This document shows, one piece after another, positions 34,724 to 45,524 of a stretch of 64,000 nt of DNA. A program made the translations under genes and the position numbers. Location: assembly GCA_963855995.1 (NCBI GenBank), contig OY979718.1, positions 22,498,282 through 22,562,281 of the forward strand. Direction: 5' to 3'. Below the pieces are notes generated by a model that was not told the origin of the DNA, searched no databases, and worked only from the letters and a program-made list of their open reading frames with translations. This DNA comes from Muricea muricata (lineage: Eukaryota > Cnidaria > Anthozoa > Malacalcyonacea > Plexauridae). Within the stretch, counting starts at the first letter, position 1. The number at the start of each line of letters is the position of its first letter.

Positions 34724-35721
34724 CTGAGATGTCAGGTATAACTTTATGTAGTTCATATTGTTAATCAATATTTCTGTAGCTGCAATGAAGTTTGCTCATC
34801 TTTTGGCAGGCTGTGGTATTGAGGTGGTGGATGTTGCAAAAACCAAGAGATAACTGTATACAGTTCATATGCTGGTAACATTTGTCAACAATCTCCATTG
34901 AATAAGGGGCAAGTTTGGAATTTTTCTGATATAAATCAGTTGTACTTATTCAGTGATTTAACACACAAGTCCATCACAAACTTACTCCAACACTACAGTA
35001 GTTCAACAGGAATAAATTTGTAATATTAAATATATCATATTTGCATGGTCTTGTGTGGCAAATGTTGTTAATGAAGGTATAGATTTATCTTCAATTAAAG
35101 CACTGTTGTTTCAATGAATACTTTTTGTTTTAAGTGGGGGTCGGGAAAATGTCCTCCAGGGGGGGGGACCCTAATGTTACAATAAAAAAATTGGAAACTA
35201 CTGAGGAAAAAGTCTAGATCCGCCCCTGAGAAGAATTGTCATGAGATTAAGTAAGTATATGGTGTCTTGATAATGCCGCTCAAGTGATCACAATTTTAGA
35301 GGTTTACAAAGAAATGTAACTCTTCTATTACTACATCGTTAAGGGCAAAAGCATTGCTTTTCATATTTGATTGTATACCTTTCATGTGTACTGATGGAAT
35401 GAATGTGATGCAACATTTTTTAAAAACTTTAATTGTCTTTACTATTTTGTACTTACCACTGCATTCATTTTGCACCTGAGCTATTACTCCTACACTTTGT
35501 AGTACAAAGTTTGTACAATGCAGTTGAAGTGGAAACAATATTTACCCTCAGCTCTTCCATTTTTTGCACAGACTTTTTTATTTTTGTGTTTCTTCATTGT
35601 ACTCATGTTAGATTTTTGTCTTTTAGGTGCTGCATTGTGCAAATTGTTTGGTGACTTTCATCATCTGATTAGACTACTGACTGAGTACTGCATGAGCAAT
35701 ACTGTAAATATTTAGAGTATG

Positions 35722-35912
35722 CAGTGGCAGATCCAGCATAGGTCAGAATAAATTATAGCAGCCCAATTTTAAATTCAAAATAACTTTATAACAATGTCAT
35801 AGGTTATGAATTTCAAAAGAATAAAATCTAACCAATATTTTAAAATATATTTTAAATATATCCAAGAATGAGCTGTAGTAATTTATTTTGACCTACGCTA
35901 GATTCGCCACTG
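35722..35912. mobile_element. 191-bp hAT-type MITE
   Basis: Termini CAGTGGCAGATCCAGCATAG and CTACGCTAGATTCGCCACTG are inverted repeats that continue as AGGTCA...TGACCT. Flanks AGAGTATG and AGAGTGTG match at 7 of 8 bases. It disrupts unit 2 of the tandem duplication close to the point where the 2.7-kb hAT disrupts unit 1. Confidence 0.75.
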
Positions 35913-36272
35913 AGAGTGTGAAGGAATTGTCATGAGATTAAGTATCAGGTATCTTGCCACAAAAGTGATCACAATTTTAGAGGTTTCAAAGAAATGTAAC
36001 TCTTCTATTAAGTACTACATCATTAAAAGCATTTCATATTTCATTGTATACCTTTCATGTGTACTGATGGAATGAATGCAATGCAACATTTTTAAAACTT
36101 TATTGTTTTTACAGTATACCATTTTTTACACTGCATTTATTTTATTATCATTAATTATAGTAATGCTAATAATTTTTGTACTTTGACAAAAATAAATTTT
36201 ATCAACATCAATACTGTCTCACTATTTTATTTAAAGTATTTTAACAAGGAAAATCACTAAACCCATACCCTG

Positions 36273-36505
36273 GGGCCAGTTGTTAGAAGCTGGATTACTT
36301 AACCTTGGGTTAAAATTTAACCTGCTGTTTTAGTTTGTGTATAATTCTGCATGCCTGTTTATTTCAAAATGCCTGAGAAGAAAATTCCTTTTGTTACATA
36401 CATAATTCCTTTTGATACAGACATAATTCCAGAAGAAAAATTTGCTATGAATTTTGATAATACTAAGTTGAGCTAACCAGCTTTTGAACAACCAGCTCAG
36501 GCTGC
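36273..36505. mobile_element. MITE with GGGGCCAGTTGTT-type ends
   Basis: The left end GGGGCCAGTTGTTAGAAGCTG is the imperfect complement of the right end CAGCTTTTGAACAACCAGCT. The style of these ends suggests a Harbinger/ISL2EU-like MITE, from recollection only. Short near-duplicate words (AATTCCTTTTG-TACA) occur inside. There is no coding content. Confidence 0.45.
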
Positions 36506-36575
36506 TGCATAATAGGATTTGGGAGGTCAGCATGATGTTCATGATGGCTTGGATTCTGCCTGGCATATTTTGCTT

Positions 36576-36963
36576 TCAAGAATCCTCTTGTAGATCCACA
36601 TCTTCACCATTTGCAGTGTCTTCTACATCTACAATTTCAGTTGACTGCTGAATTTCCTCCACTTCATGATCTACATTCACTGCTCCTACCTCACCATCAG
36701 CATTGGTATCAATGGGTGTTGTCTCATCTTTATCCTCTAACATTCTATGTGTATGGATGTCCATCAGTCAACAGGATTGTTGGTAAATTAAAACAATTAC
36801 AGCCAGTTTTCTGATGAATTACATTATCCAGTTCATCGTCTTGACTATCTGGGTCACGTGGTGGAATAGCTTGAGTTCTTGGTGATAATAAAATATCAAA
36901 CTCCCACCAAATAATGTTATTAAATACCCCGGTCACCCCCATCCTGGTCATCATTGAGGTCAC
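36576..36963 (-). other. Acidic minus-strand ORF fragments, unknown
   Basis: Two overlapping minus-strand frames encode acidic protein-like sequence (VEEIQQSTEIVDVEDTANGE and PRDPDSQDDELDNVIHQ). They are offset by a frameshift near 36750-36760. Acidic linkers like this occur in Harbinger-associated Myb/MADF proteins, but no domain is visible. I treat it as a possible degraded transposon or host exon, not a defined gene. Confidence 0.25.
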
Positions 36964-37987
36964 AAAACTACAAATACATAAATAAAAATATTTCAGTATT
37001 ATATAACGAGGAACAGGGTTATAGTATTAGTTTTAAACTTTCATGGTTCTTGGACCTGTATGACTCTGGAGTATAGTTTTTATGTGCAAAATATCAAATT
37101 AGTTTTCAGAACCTCATTTTTCCAATACAGTACTAGTTTTTTCTAACATGGAAACAGTATTATTAACTAGAAATACATGCATGCAGCAACCCCTCGCCAC
37201 TAACTAAGAGCATGCAACTATATTTTCGGAATTACATGAAGTACTGATATAGGTTGTTGTCATAGCAACACGGCAATTGTTATTTATATTAATTTTTCAA
37301 ATGACAAAATATTGGGTTTTTAATCCTTGTTTTATTGACAATTTTTTAAAATGGCACAACATTTGTCATCGGTATGTTATTACGCCTAATGTAAGCTTAA
37401 ATTTGGTATAAAATACCACCTACTAATTACATATATTAGATGTTTTGAAATATTTATGAAACTAAATTTTTATCTACATAAACTTTGAGTTTGAAACAAA
37501 ACCGTTTCAAGCCAATTTTGTATCTTCGCTCATATTCTTTTACATGTAAAGTTCGTCAATATTTTGAAATACAGTAATAAGAAGACAGTCTTGCATTTAC
37601 AAAACATAAACTTACTCTGGAATTTAAACAATAAACAGTGAATAGACTGGAGGATCGAGTACGGCTACGGCGGCCTTTATAAAGCATTAAAACACAAGTA
37701 TAAATACGCATTATCAACAAACTTGCCCTGTGTTTCACGCCGTAGTCAATTCTTGGCGCTTCTCTGTATTTTCCCAGAATTAATCTCTCTTCAAGAGTCA
37801 ATGACCACCCTTCGTTGGTTGTGAAAGTTGCCAAATCTTTTTGCAAAAATACAAAATATTGTAGTGCAAAAAGCAAATTTAGATATTTGCTGTCAGTTGA
37901 ATTCGTGATTAATCAATCAACAATAAATTTTAAATCTGGCCAATCAGTGTTAGCCATTCATGATAGTCCGCCATATTGTTGAGATCA
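36964..37987. other. No gene recognised
   Basis: AT-rich sequence between transposon remnants. Minus-strand frames at 37.55-37.88 kb have no recognised family. Confidence 0.3.
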
Positions 37988-37995
37988 GTGAGGAC

Positions 37996-38924
37996 CAGTG
38001 AACTCTAATACAACTGGAACGATAACTTGGCCGCCATCTTTGAAGCCAAATTGAAGGCCGCCATGTACGTCACGCCGCGAAAATATGACCTATTTTCAAA
38101 AGCTCTTTTCGACCCTTTAACTTCGTGTTTTAGAGCCAGTTAGGTGCTAAATATTTTCTAGATAGATTGAAATTTCATGTACCTCAACTTTCTAGGACGT
38201 CCAGTAAGGTTTTAAAATATTTTTTGGCTGCTAAAAATGAAAAACAGTTCCGGCGAAAACTTTGTCACGAAATATCTTTTTTAAAAAAATGTTACCTCTC
38301 GAGTTTTAACAGTTAGATGGAAGAGGCTGCCAAGAACTATCCGTAACCGAAGTTTAAAGCTTTAAAACTAATGCTATCTGACGAAAAATGTAAGTTTTAT
38401 ACATATTTTTGAATTAACCATACAAATACACCACTTCGAAAACCTCAATTTACTCACGTATTAGAAGGGCTACAGCAAAGACTAAAAGCTCAAAATAGAC
38501 AACGATACCTGGACTTTAGCACAAGAGACGTTTTGGAAGTGTTGAAATGTTTTAAAGCAATATATTTTCCAATTGAAGAGCGTAGTTTGCCTCGTAGTTT
38601 GCTTCGGCACGTTGAAACTTTCGTCATTTTCCAGAGTAAAAAAGTGATAGCCCTCAATTTTTGCCGTAACAAAGTGTAGAACAGTCAGGACTATCCAGAA
38701 AACCAGGGTCGAATCTTTAAAATTGAAGTCTTGTGATGAAAATTCTCATTTTTCAAGCATATTTTCGCTCAAAAACAAACTTTCCACTCCTCGTAACTTT
38801 CCCCAGTCCTTTCGAACAAGCCATTTTCCCAGCGCGGTTCCCGCCTTTTGCTTCAAATTTGGCTTCATCCAATCATAGGACGAAAACATAGGAGTTATCG
38901 TTCCAGTTGTATTAGAGTTCACTG
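37996..38924. mobile_element. 929-bp hAT-type non-autonomous element, perfect target duplication
   Basis: The 32-base termini start CAGTGAACTCTAATACAACT and match exactly as inverted repeats. The 8-bp sequence GTGAGGAC flanks both ends perfectly (37988-37995, 38925-38932). Related sub-terminal blocks (GAAGCCAAATT-GAAG) continue the symmetry. The interior has no recognisable transposase, so it must be mobilised in trans. The exact ends and duplication suggest a relatively recent insertion. Confidence 0.85.
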
Positions 38925-38995
38925 GTGAGGACATACCACTTTTACTACCTATCACGAGCAACGACTTTCAACTCCGCTAATACGAAATTAGTAAC

Positions 38996-39048
38996 CCTCG
39001 CCCCGGGCTTACGCCCGGAACGGCGCTTCGCGCCGTTGGCTCGGGGAC
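38996..39048. repeat. GC-rich double hairpin
   Basis: The sequence forms two nested GC stems, GGGCTTACGCCC and CGGCGCTTCGCGCCG, enclosed by CCCCG/CGGGG. It stands out sharply in this AT-rich region and may be a transposon end or structured spacer. Confidence 0.5.
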
Positions 39049-39791
39049 AAGTCTCAAGTACATAATCAGAATAATTTAAACAGTATAAAATTCGAAAGAA
39101 CGATAACATCTCAAAATGTTTTTATTTCAATGATATAGTACATGTACAGTACACAAACTGTCAACAAGACATCGAAAATGAGCACCCAGATAATCTTACC
39201 TTAAAAACACAGCTAGAATGGTTTTCTCTCAATGCAGGACTGCTGCATTCGTCGAACGTTTCATCAACTTTTATGCCATTAACCACCGATGGACAAAGGG
39301 CAATTCTTCTAATGTCCAAACTAGTGAAACTACCATTAAAAACTAACATGAATCTCACGACATTCAAGCTCAACACACGGTAATCCATCAGGAATCAAGG
39401 TTGTCTCGATACACAATGAACAAACAGAAATTCGTGTTCATTCAATAACGAAGCATTCTTCCCACGAATACAACCAAAACTCGCAATTTTATTCGCAATG
39501 ATTAATAGTTTATTTTGTTTTCCTCTGAAACTCGCGTTCCAACTCCTCCGAGAACTCACCGAACAATGACGGTCTGCCGACAAATCGATAATATGTAAAA
39601 AACCGCCCATTCGCGCGGTGGATGCCGGTATAGTCACCACACCTCCTCTGGTTTGGCTACAAATGAAAGTCTCCAGGGGGGGAACTAGGATTTATGTGCG
39701 AGTCATTGGATCAAAATCAAACGACAATTTTAAATGTGAAACTTACTGTTTCAAAGACTTGGGTTTTGGTGTGAAGAAAAAGGTGTACAAG

Positions 39792-40519
39792 ATGATAGGC
39801 AGATGTCTTTGTGGTGTCAAAAATCTTCCTGATTTTTTTGCCGGTATTCTTTTTATTTCAGTAATCACTTCGTTTGTGATCGCTGTTGCACAAAGTGACG
39901 TATCTCCTTTGTTCCCTGCGATCAGTGATACAGCAACAAAATCTCCAGAAAGCAACATATTTTCACAGTTAGTTAACATTTCAACGTTTATTGGTTTGAT
40001 ATTGATGTATATTCGATATTTACAAGTAAACCGTGACATTGAGAGGTTTGAAGGAGCTGGAGTAACGAGATACCTGAATAGATACATTTTGCCTATTGGA
40101 CTGATTGCAATATTGGGATGTAGTATTGTAGCCAACTTTCCGGTAAGTATATATATAAACATGTTAGTTGTGGTTTGCGAAATACGAAGCAGTGCTCAAT
40201 GACATATACACAGAGCAAAGTGTATAATCGTGCAAAATACCTCAAAATAAAACTTAGCATTACAGTCTGTTTCATCCTGAAGAAATGGAATCTTCAGGTG
40301 GTAGATTCCTTCTGAATGAAACAGACTGTAGTGGTAAGCTTTTGAGATAATTTGCACGATTATATATAAATATATATTTAATTTCTTAATAATATTTATA
40401 ATTACATCACTATTTATGTATAAATATTATTAATACATGAAATAAATAAATATATTCGCTCTGTTATATTGATATCATCGAGCACTCTTCATATTTACAA
40501 CAGAATTCTATCTTCATTC

Positions 40520-40611
<92 letters not shown>

Positions 40612-40900
40612 CACACTGGCGAAGCCGAGCGTTGTATATCTGATAAAGCGCGAATTGTGAGTGTTTTAAATGACTTCTAAATCGATTCATTTTATACCCA
40701 TCTAGTCTGTTTGTGTATAAAAGAATTTTCAATACAGATGTTGTATAAGCCGAGAAAATCGAAGTAAAAGATTTGTGAAAATCAACATGTGTTTTATCTC
40801 ATATATAGACTCTAGTCACGGCTATGATTTCCTTTGTGTTTTTCTCATGAATTATTAATGAGGTTTAGAAATATATATATTTATATATTGCTACAATTGT

Positions 40901-40949
<49 letters not shown>

Positions 40950-42396
40950 CTACAATTGTTATAAGCTAAGTGCATTTTGGGTTATATTTGTACAATGTTG
41001 TGTTTCATGTAATTTTTTTGGGGTATTTACATTAAGGGTTATGTTTAAAAAGCAAGGGAAGATGAAATATGTCAGCTACCTTATTTATGTTGTAGCACTT
41101 ATATTGTCCAATCACTTCCTGTGCCAACTTCTGGTTCCAAGGTCCAGGCATACATAATTTTTACCTACCTGTATGTGCCATACATACCACCAGCATACAT
41201 GAAATCATGATTGTGTGCTCAAGGTTTTGCAAGTTTACAATAAAGTAGCTATATTAGAAAAAAAGAAAACAATCCAATCAAAATCTGGTGGACACAACAC
41301 AAATGTTTCTTTACAGGGAATTAAACCTAGACCAAAAATTATGTTTTTCTGTGCATTTTTCCCATTAATTTCAAGGCAAGAAAGCTAAGAACAGTTGATC
41401 CTCAAGCAACAATGTTTCTCTCTATTTCAAGTGTTTTTTGCTGTGCATTTGTGCTCAGTGCTTATGATGTGACTTGTTTAAATTCACATGTCTCTTAATA
41501 CAGGTCTTATAGGGTGTTTATAAAGTAGATTTTAACAATGGAGACCATAGAGAACTGTAATCATACCAATATCATAGTTACGAACTAGATATAATCTTAT
41601 ATAACCTTATTATAATTTGTCTTATTAGCAATCCTGTACAGATAAGCAATTTTTTTTGACCGCTTTGAAGTAGCCACAGTTCAAATTAGTTACCATCTGT
41701 TGTATTAATTTGGGAGCCCTAAATCTTAGAAGAAAACAAAAGGTCTTACACACGTTGGAAATCAATAGTAACATCCTGAAATTCTTAAAGTTCTATGTAA
41801 TATCTTCAAATCATTAATTTGAAGCATTCACACCTATTAAATCAATGCAACAGATGGCAGCTAGTTTGAATTGTGGCTACTTATTTAAACATTGATTTAA
41901 AACGAATTCCCCAGATAATTTAAAACTGATGTTCACGTTGTTATGTAGAAAACTTGTTGTTTTACAGGAGACACAAGTTTCAATTGTTCATTTCATTGGT
42001 GCCCTTATGCTGTTTGTGTTTGGCAATACTTATGTGTGCACTCAAGTGCTCATATCATTTAATATGAAGAGAATGGGAGTAATAAGCTCGCGTCTCTGCA
42101 TCACGCGTCTTATTTTGGCGATACTTTCGGCAGTAAGTTATGTCCTAACTTTCGCCATGTTACGGTCTGCCTATAAAAAGCGAAGTGGTATCAATTTGAA
42201 ATGGAATTCGGATGATCCAGGGTACAAAGAGCATGTTGTTGGTAACGTGTTCGAGTGGGTGATGGTGTTTTCGTTCTTGTTGGTCTTTCTCACTTTTAGA
42301 AGAGAATTAAAGAACAATAAATTACGGTTCCGTCTTGTCCAAATTAATAACGGCTATGAGCCCACTCCCGTCCAATCAGATAACATGGGAGAATAA
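39792..42396 (+). CDS. DRAM-type membrane protein, paralog B
   Basis: Exons 39792-40142 and 41968-42396 join in phase 0 (TTTCCG/GTAAGT ... TTACAG/GAG). They encode 259 residues, with exactly the same exon lengths as paralog A. I chose the ATG encoding MIGRCLCGVKNLPDF, which precedes TM1. The open frame extends 58 codons further upstream but has no support there. The ISDTATKSPESNIF loop, TM2-TM3 ending CSIVANFP, and 'LKWNSDDPGYKEHVVGN' before TM6 place it in the DRAM/TMEM150 family (six-pass, autophagy-linked in vertebrates). The C-terminal tail YEPTPVQSDNMGE parallels YEPVPVQSKMIED of A. AATAAA lies at about 42776. Intron 1 contains hairpins and (TA)n. Confidence 0.85.
40210..40365. repeat. 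Hairpin repeat in DRAM-B intron
   Basis: The outer arms TATAATCGTGCAAAATACCT and its diverged complement enclose a tight inner palindrome, ACAGTCTGTTTCATCCTGAA / TGAATGAAACAGACTGT, with GGAATC/GATTCC near the tip. It resembles a MITE-like foldback repeat. Confidence 0.65.
40522..40604. repeat. (TA)n microsatellite
   Basis: An uninterrupted TA tract of about 80 bases in the DRAM-B intron. Confidence 0.95.
40896..40947. repeat. (TA)n microsatellite, flanked by short repeat
   Basis: A TA tract of about 50 bases. TGCTACAATTGTTA occurs on each side (about 40890 and 40948), so the tract sits between direct copies of a short unit. Confidence 0.85.
41528..41672 (+). repeat. Dispersed repeat, copy 1 (DRAM-B intron)
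   Basis: This roughly 140-bp block contains GACCATAGAGAACTGTAATC and GAACTAGATATAATCTTATA. It recurs in the same orientation at 42917-43055, downstream of the gene. The two copies therefore bracket DRAM-B exon 2. Confidence 0.7.
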
Positions 42397-42916
42397 GGTA
42401 AAAGAGAATGTCGTACAATACACAATGTAGTAGCCATTATGTTATTATAATCTTTAGATTGGTCTAGTTTATAGAATATAAACCATTGAATACGTTTCGG
42501 CTACGTAATGACTGTATGTGTAAGAAAGAAAAAACTTTTAAACTCACCTTTCTGCTGCGTGCAATGAGCGTGTGAATTGTTCAGGACAGGAGTTTTTTTC
42601 ACTCGTACTCGTACATTACCACAAGGGTGAAATTACTGTGCATAGGATAGAACGAAAACATTTTTTTATTCGCGACTAAAATGTGCAAATGTTCTGCGAG
42701 TGTTTGGCCAAAAAAAACAAAATTATATTTTAAGAACTGTCGCACAAAAGAATGTACAATAATTTTTGCACAGTGCAATAAAGTCAACTTCATTTAATGG
42801 TTTGTATTACTTGTTTAGCTTGTGCTCGGATTATTATTCTGTTCTATTTTTTATCTCACAAATGTTTGTAAATCAGTAGAAGATACCATAGTTTAAACGT
42901 TTCAGATTAAAAAGTG

Positions 42917-43055
42917 ATTTTAACTATGGAAACCATAGAGAACTGTAATCATGCGAATATCATAGTTATGAACTAGATATAATCTTATATAACCTTATTA
43001 TAATTCGTCGTACTAGCAAAGTCCCATACAGATAAGCAATTTTTTGACTGCTTAA
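42917..43055 (+). repeat. Dispersed repeat, copy 2 (DRAM-B 3' flank)
   Basis: Second direct copy of the block at 41528-41672, sharing GAACTAGATATAATCTTATA and CAGATAAGCAATTTTTT, with scattered substitutions and small indels. Confidence 0.7.
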
Positions 43056-43118
43056 AAATGACAATTTCGACTTGGAAAATTTTTTTTGTGTACGGTCGTC
43101 ACTGCTTTTTTCGTCTAA

Positions 43119-43429
43119 GGGCCTGTTTATATGATCCCATTCACTTAGCCAGGATTATATCAGAGACATTCTGATGTATTGAAAGAAGTCACCAGGTTTA
43201 AACGAAAGTTCACATGACCACCAGTAAAGAAGCTAAAATGTTGGCCAGAAGATCTCGTAGTTGAACAAGATTACTGTTGTTGCTTTAACATCCGTTGGTT
43301 TCCAATTATAGTATAATCTACCGCTAGAAAATTAATAATGTTTTGCTGGATCGTTAGGCATGACTTATTCCATACATCAAACTGATCCCACATCACATCC
43401 CGGCTAAGTGGGACCATATAAACAGGCTC
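43119..43429. mobile_element. PIF/Harbinger-like MITE with TAA duplication
   Basis: The ends GGGCCTGTTTATATGATCCC and the complement of GGGACCATATAAACAGGCTC form inverted termini. They continue weakly inward (AGCCAGGAT-AT / AT-CCCGGCT). TAA flanks both sides (43116-43118, 43430-43432), the usual Harbinger target site. There is no coding content. Confidence 0.65.
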
Positions 43430-44254
43430 TAAGAAAAAATGTCGACACACAAGCAAAATGAAAGCTACATTACGTCTGTACGGGGCTTAGAGTGTTTATG
43501 CAACGACGTTTCATGTACTGTATAATGGTGTCAATGTAAAGATAATGTAATAATTTACATTTTTACATCATTCTTATTGTTTGGAATTGTATTATATTGC
43601 TTCTTTCTTGAGATATTTCACTTTGAACCCAAAGAAGCAAATATCATACTTACGACATCACAGTGAATAATCAGTTTTAGCAACTTCGAGTATAGTCTAG
43701 TAATACTGTCTAGTCTGAATAATTAAAAACTGAAATAAAGAACTAAAAATATACATGTCATCAAGAAGCTTCTGCATTGGTTGGAACGCGTGCTCAATAA
43801 CACGACTGAGGCATTGAGCGCGGCCAAAAAGTGCGGGAATATGGTCATGGCTAAAGCGGATGGACGAGAGGTTTTCAAGATGGCGGCTGAAACGAGAACG
43901 AAACAACAAACAAATATTTATAACATTTCTAAACCTAACCCTTGCCCTGAACCTTAGCTTTATTTAGGATTGTTGTAAATATCTAGTTGTTGATTCGTTC
44001 TCGTTTTAAGAGTCTTGAAAAACAGACGCCATCTTAAAAAACTACCTCCCGTCCATCCTTTTCGCTATCGTCGCAGGAATGTTTCCCATTATTACTCGGA
44101 CTCAGGCAAGAGTCATGATTTCGGTCTGTTTCTCACTAGTAAATCTGGTTTGCGGACTTTTATTCTACAGCTACAGTATCATTAGAATACACAAACGACT
44201 GGTATATAAATTTAGGAAAAAAATGTTTAACCTACTGTAGTTGTTCATGTCCAC

Positions 44255-45250
44255 TTAAAAAAGCATTTGAGACAGTTGATCATCAGATTTTATAGTGGAA
44301 ATTAGAAATGTCTTAAATGTCAGAAATGTCTTATAACTGGATTTTTATCGTCATAGAAAACGATTACATGTGGTGTACCACAAGGCTCAATGCTAAGCCC
44401 TTTTCATTGTATATCAAGATTTGCCGGAATGTCCATCAAAAACGAAACCACAGTTATTTGCTGACGACAAAAACCTGACAGCTTCTGGCGTTTTTGTAAG
44501 TGTTCTTAAACTGCAGTAAATTCTGATTAAGAAAATGTTTGAAAATGGCTATAATAGCCGTGCAATAAAGTAAGCTTCAATGTTGCGAAAACTGAATAAA
44601 TTTTATGTTAATTAGTTCAAAACAAATGTGGTAATTGATAACAAACCGATTAAACTCTCGGAGTGACAGTCGACAAGCGTTTGTCTTGGAAAAGTAACAC
44701 TAAAACTATTTGCAGGAAAATAACATCGGGAATTTCTGACGTCCATAGGATATTGTTGATAGGCAACATCTTTTCGTTTATAATGCTATTGTCGGCCCAT
44801 ATTTCCATTACTGCTGCGAGGTGTGGGATGTGTTCTGTGAAACACAATCTAAACGACTACAATAACTCTAAAATAGAGCTGCTCGAATAATCATGAATAT
44901 GAGTAATGATACAGATCATTCTAAAGGCATTGAAAGCATTGGGTTGGAAGACGCTTAAAGTAGAAAAGAAGAAAGCCAAGGCAAAAATGATGTGTAAGTT
45001 GTTCAGTAACATGGGTCCTGAGTCAGACAGCAACGTATTCCCCTATAATTGCTATAAAGCTGAGACGACTAGCTGCAAGTTCTGAAACATTTCAGGTACA
45101 CTTTGTTTACCGCACCCGCGTACTAAAAATCTCAAAAAAAGTTTAGTGTACGATGGATCGTTTCTATGGAATCCTATTCGAAGGGAAATTAGAGAGGGCA
45201 AATCCTTTTCTTCCTTTCGGACGAAAATCTCTGCTTGCTTTGATAATTAA
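44255..45250 (+). mobile_element. Non-LTR retrotransposon (Jockey/CR1-type LINE) fragment
   Basis: Pieces of reverse transcriptase appear in shifting frames. KAFETVDHQIL (domain with catalytic Asp region) is followed by TCGVPQGSMLSPF, then the catalytic box as FADDKNLTASG, then LGVTVDKRLSWKSN. The C-terminal signature SLVYDGSFLWNPIRREIREG-KSFSSFRTKI ends at TAA near 45250. Frameshifts and internal losses make it inactive, and the 5' two-thirds of the element are missing. Confidence 0.8.
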
Positions 45251-45317
45251 AGCAAATATTATACATCTGTAAACTAATCGATTATTACCTCGCATACCGT
45301 ACTATATCTTACATTTT

Positions 45318-45524
45318 GTAAATAGCTTTTAAATAAAACATAATTTTGTGGAAACACCACGTAAGTTATCGCAAAGCTTTATTATTATTAGCACTGATGA
45401 AGATCCGAGCTTACGGATCGAAAGCTTTGCGGTAGTAAACTTACGTGGTGTTTCCACAAAATTATATTTTAATTGATATTCACCATGCAAACATACAAGG
45501 AACTTATTAGCTTTTAAATATTTT
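45318..45524 (+). mobile_element. Penelope-like 3'-end insertion, second inverted pair
   Basis: The hairpin repeats the 6.7-kb copy: GCACTGATGAAGATCCGAGC, the same 6-bp stem and GAAA, then arms running through CTTACGTGGTGTTTCCACAA. Here the right side retains the full tail (ATTCACCATGCAAACATACA), while the left inverted part stops before the tail. In the 6.7-kb copy it is the left inverted part that carries the tail. TAGCTTTTAAATA flanks both sides (about 45326 and 45511), a plausible target duplication. Confidence 0.6.

Larger units (their letters stand above)
32510..35228 (+). mobile_element. hAT DNA transposon, ~2.7 kb, decayed
   Basis: The ends CAGGGGCGGATCTAG and CTAGATCCGCCCCTG are inverted, as in hAT elements. 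GGAAACTACTGAG-type repeats occur several times inside both ends. The plus strand carries transposase fragments. The flanking 8-mers are poorly matched (GTAGGAAG against AGAAGAAT), though an eroded duplication fits when compared with the undisturbed unit. A second hAT-type element is nested inside at 34265-34723. Confidence 0.8.
32340..36200. repeat. Tandem duplication interrupted by transposons
   Basis: Unit 1 (32340-32509 plus 35229-35540) and unit 2 (about 35545-35721 plus 35913-36200) share long blocks, for example TTTTTGTGTTT-TTCATTGTACTC, AACTTTCATCATCTGA, GTCATGAGATTAAGTA, GTGATCACAATTTTAGAGGT and CTTTCATGTGTACTGATGGA. Each unit is split at nearly the same position by a different hAT-type insertion. 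No coding function was recognised in the unit. Confidence 0.75.

Noticed and set aside
39618..39791. Upstream extension of DRAM-B by 58 codons
   Set aside because: It adds a polar sequence before TM1 with no counterpart in paralog A or in family proteins; the ATG at 39792 gives an exon 1 of the same length as in A.
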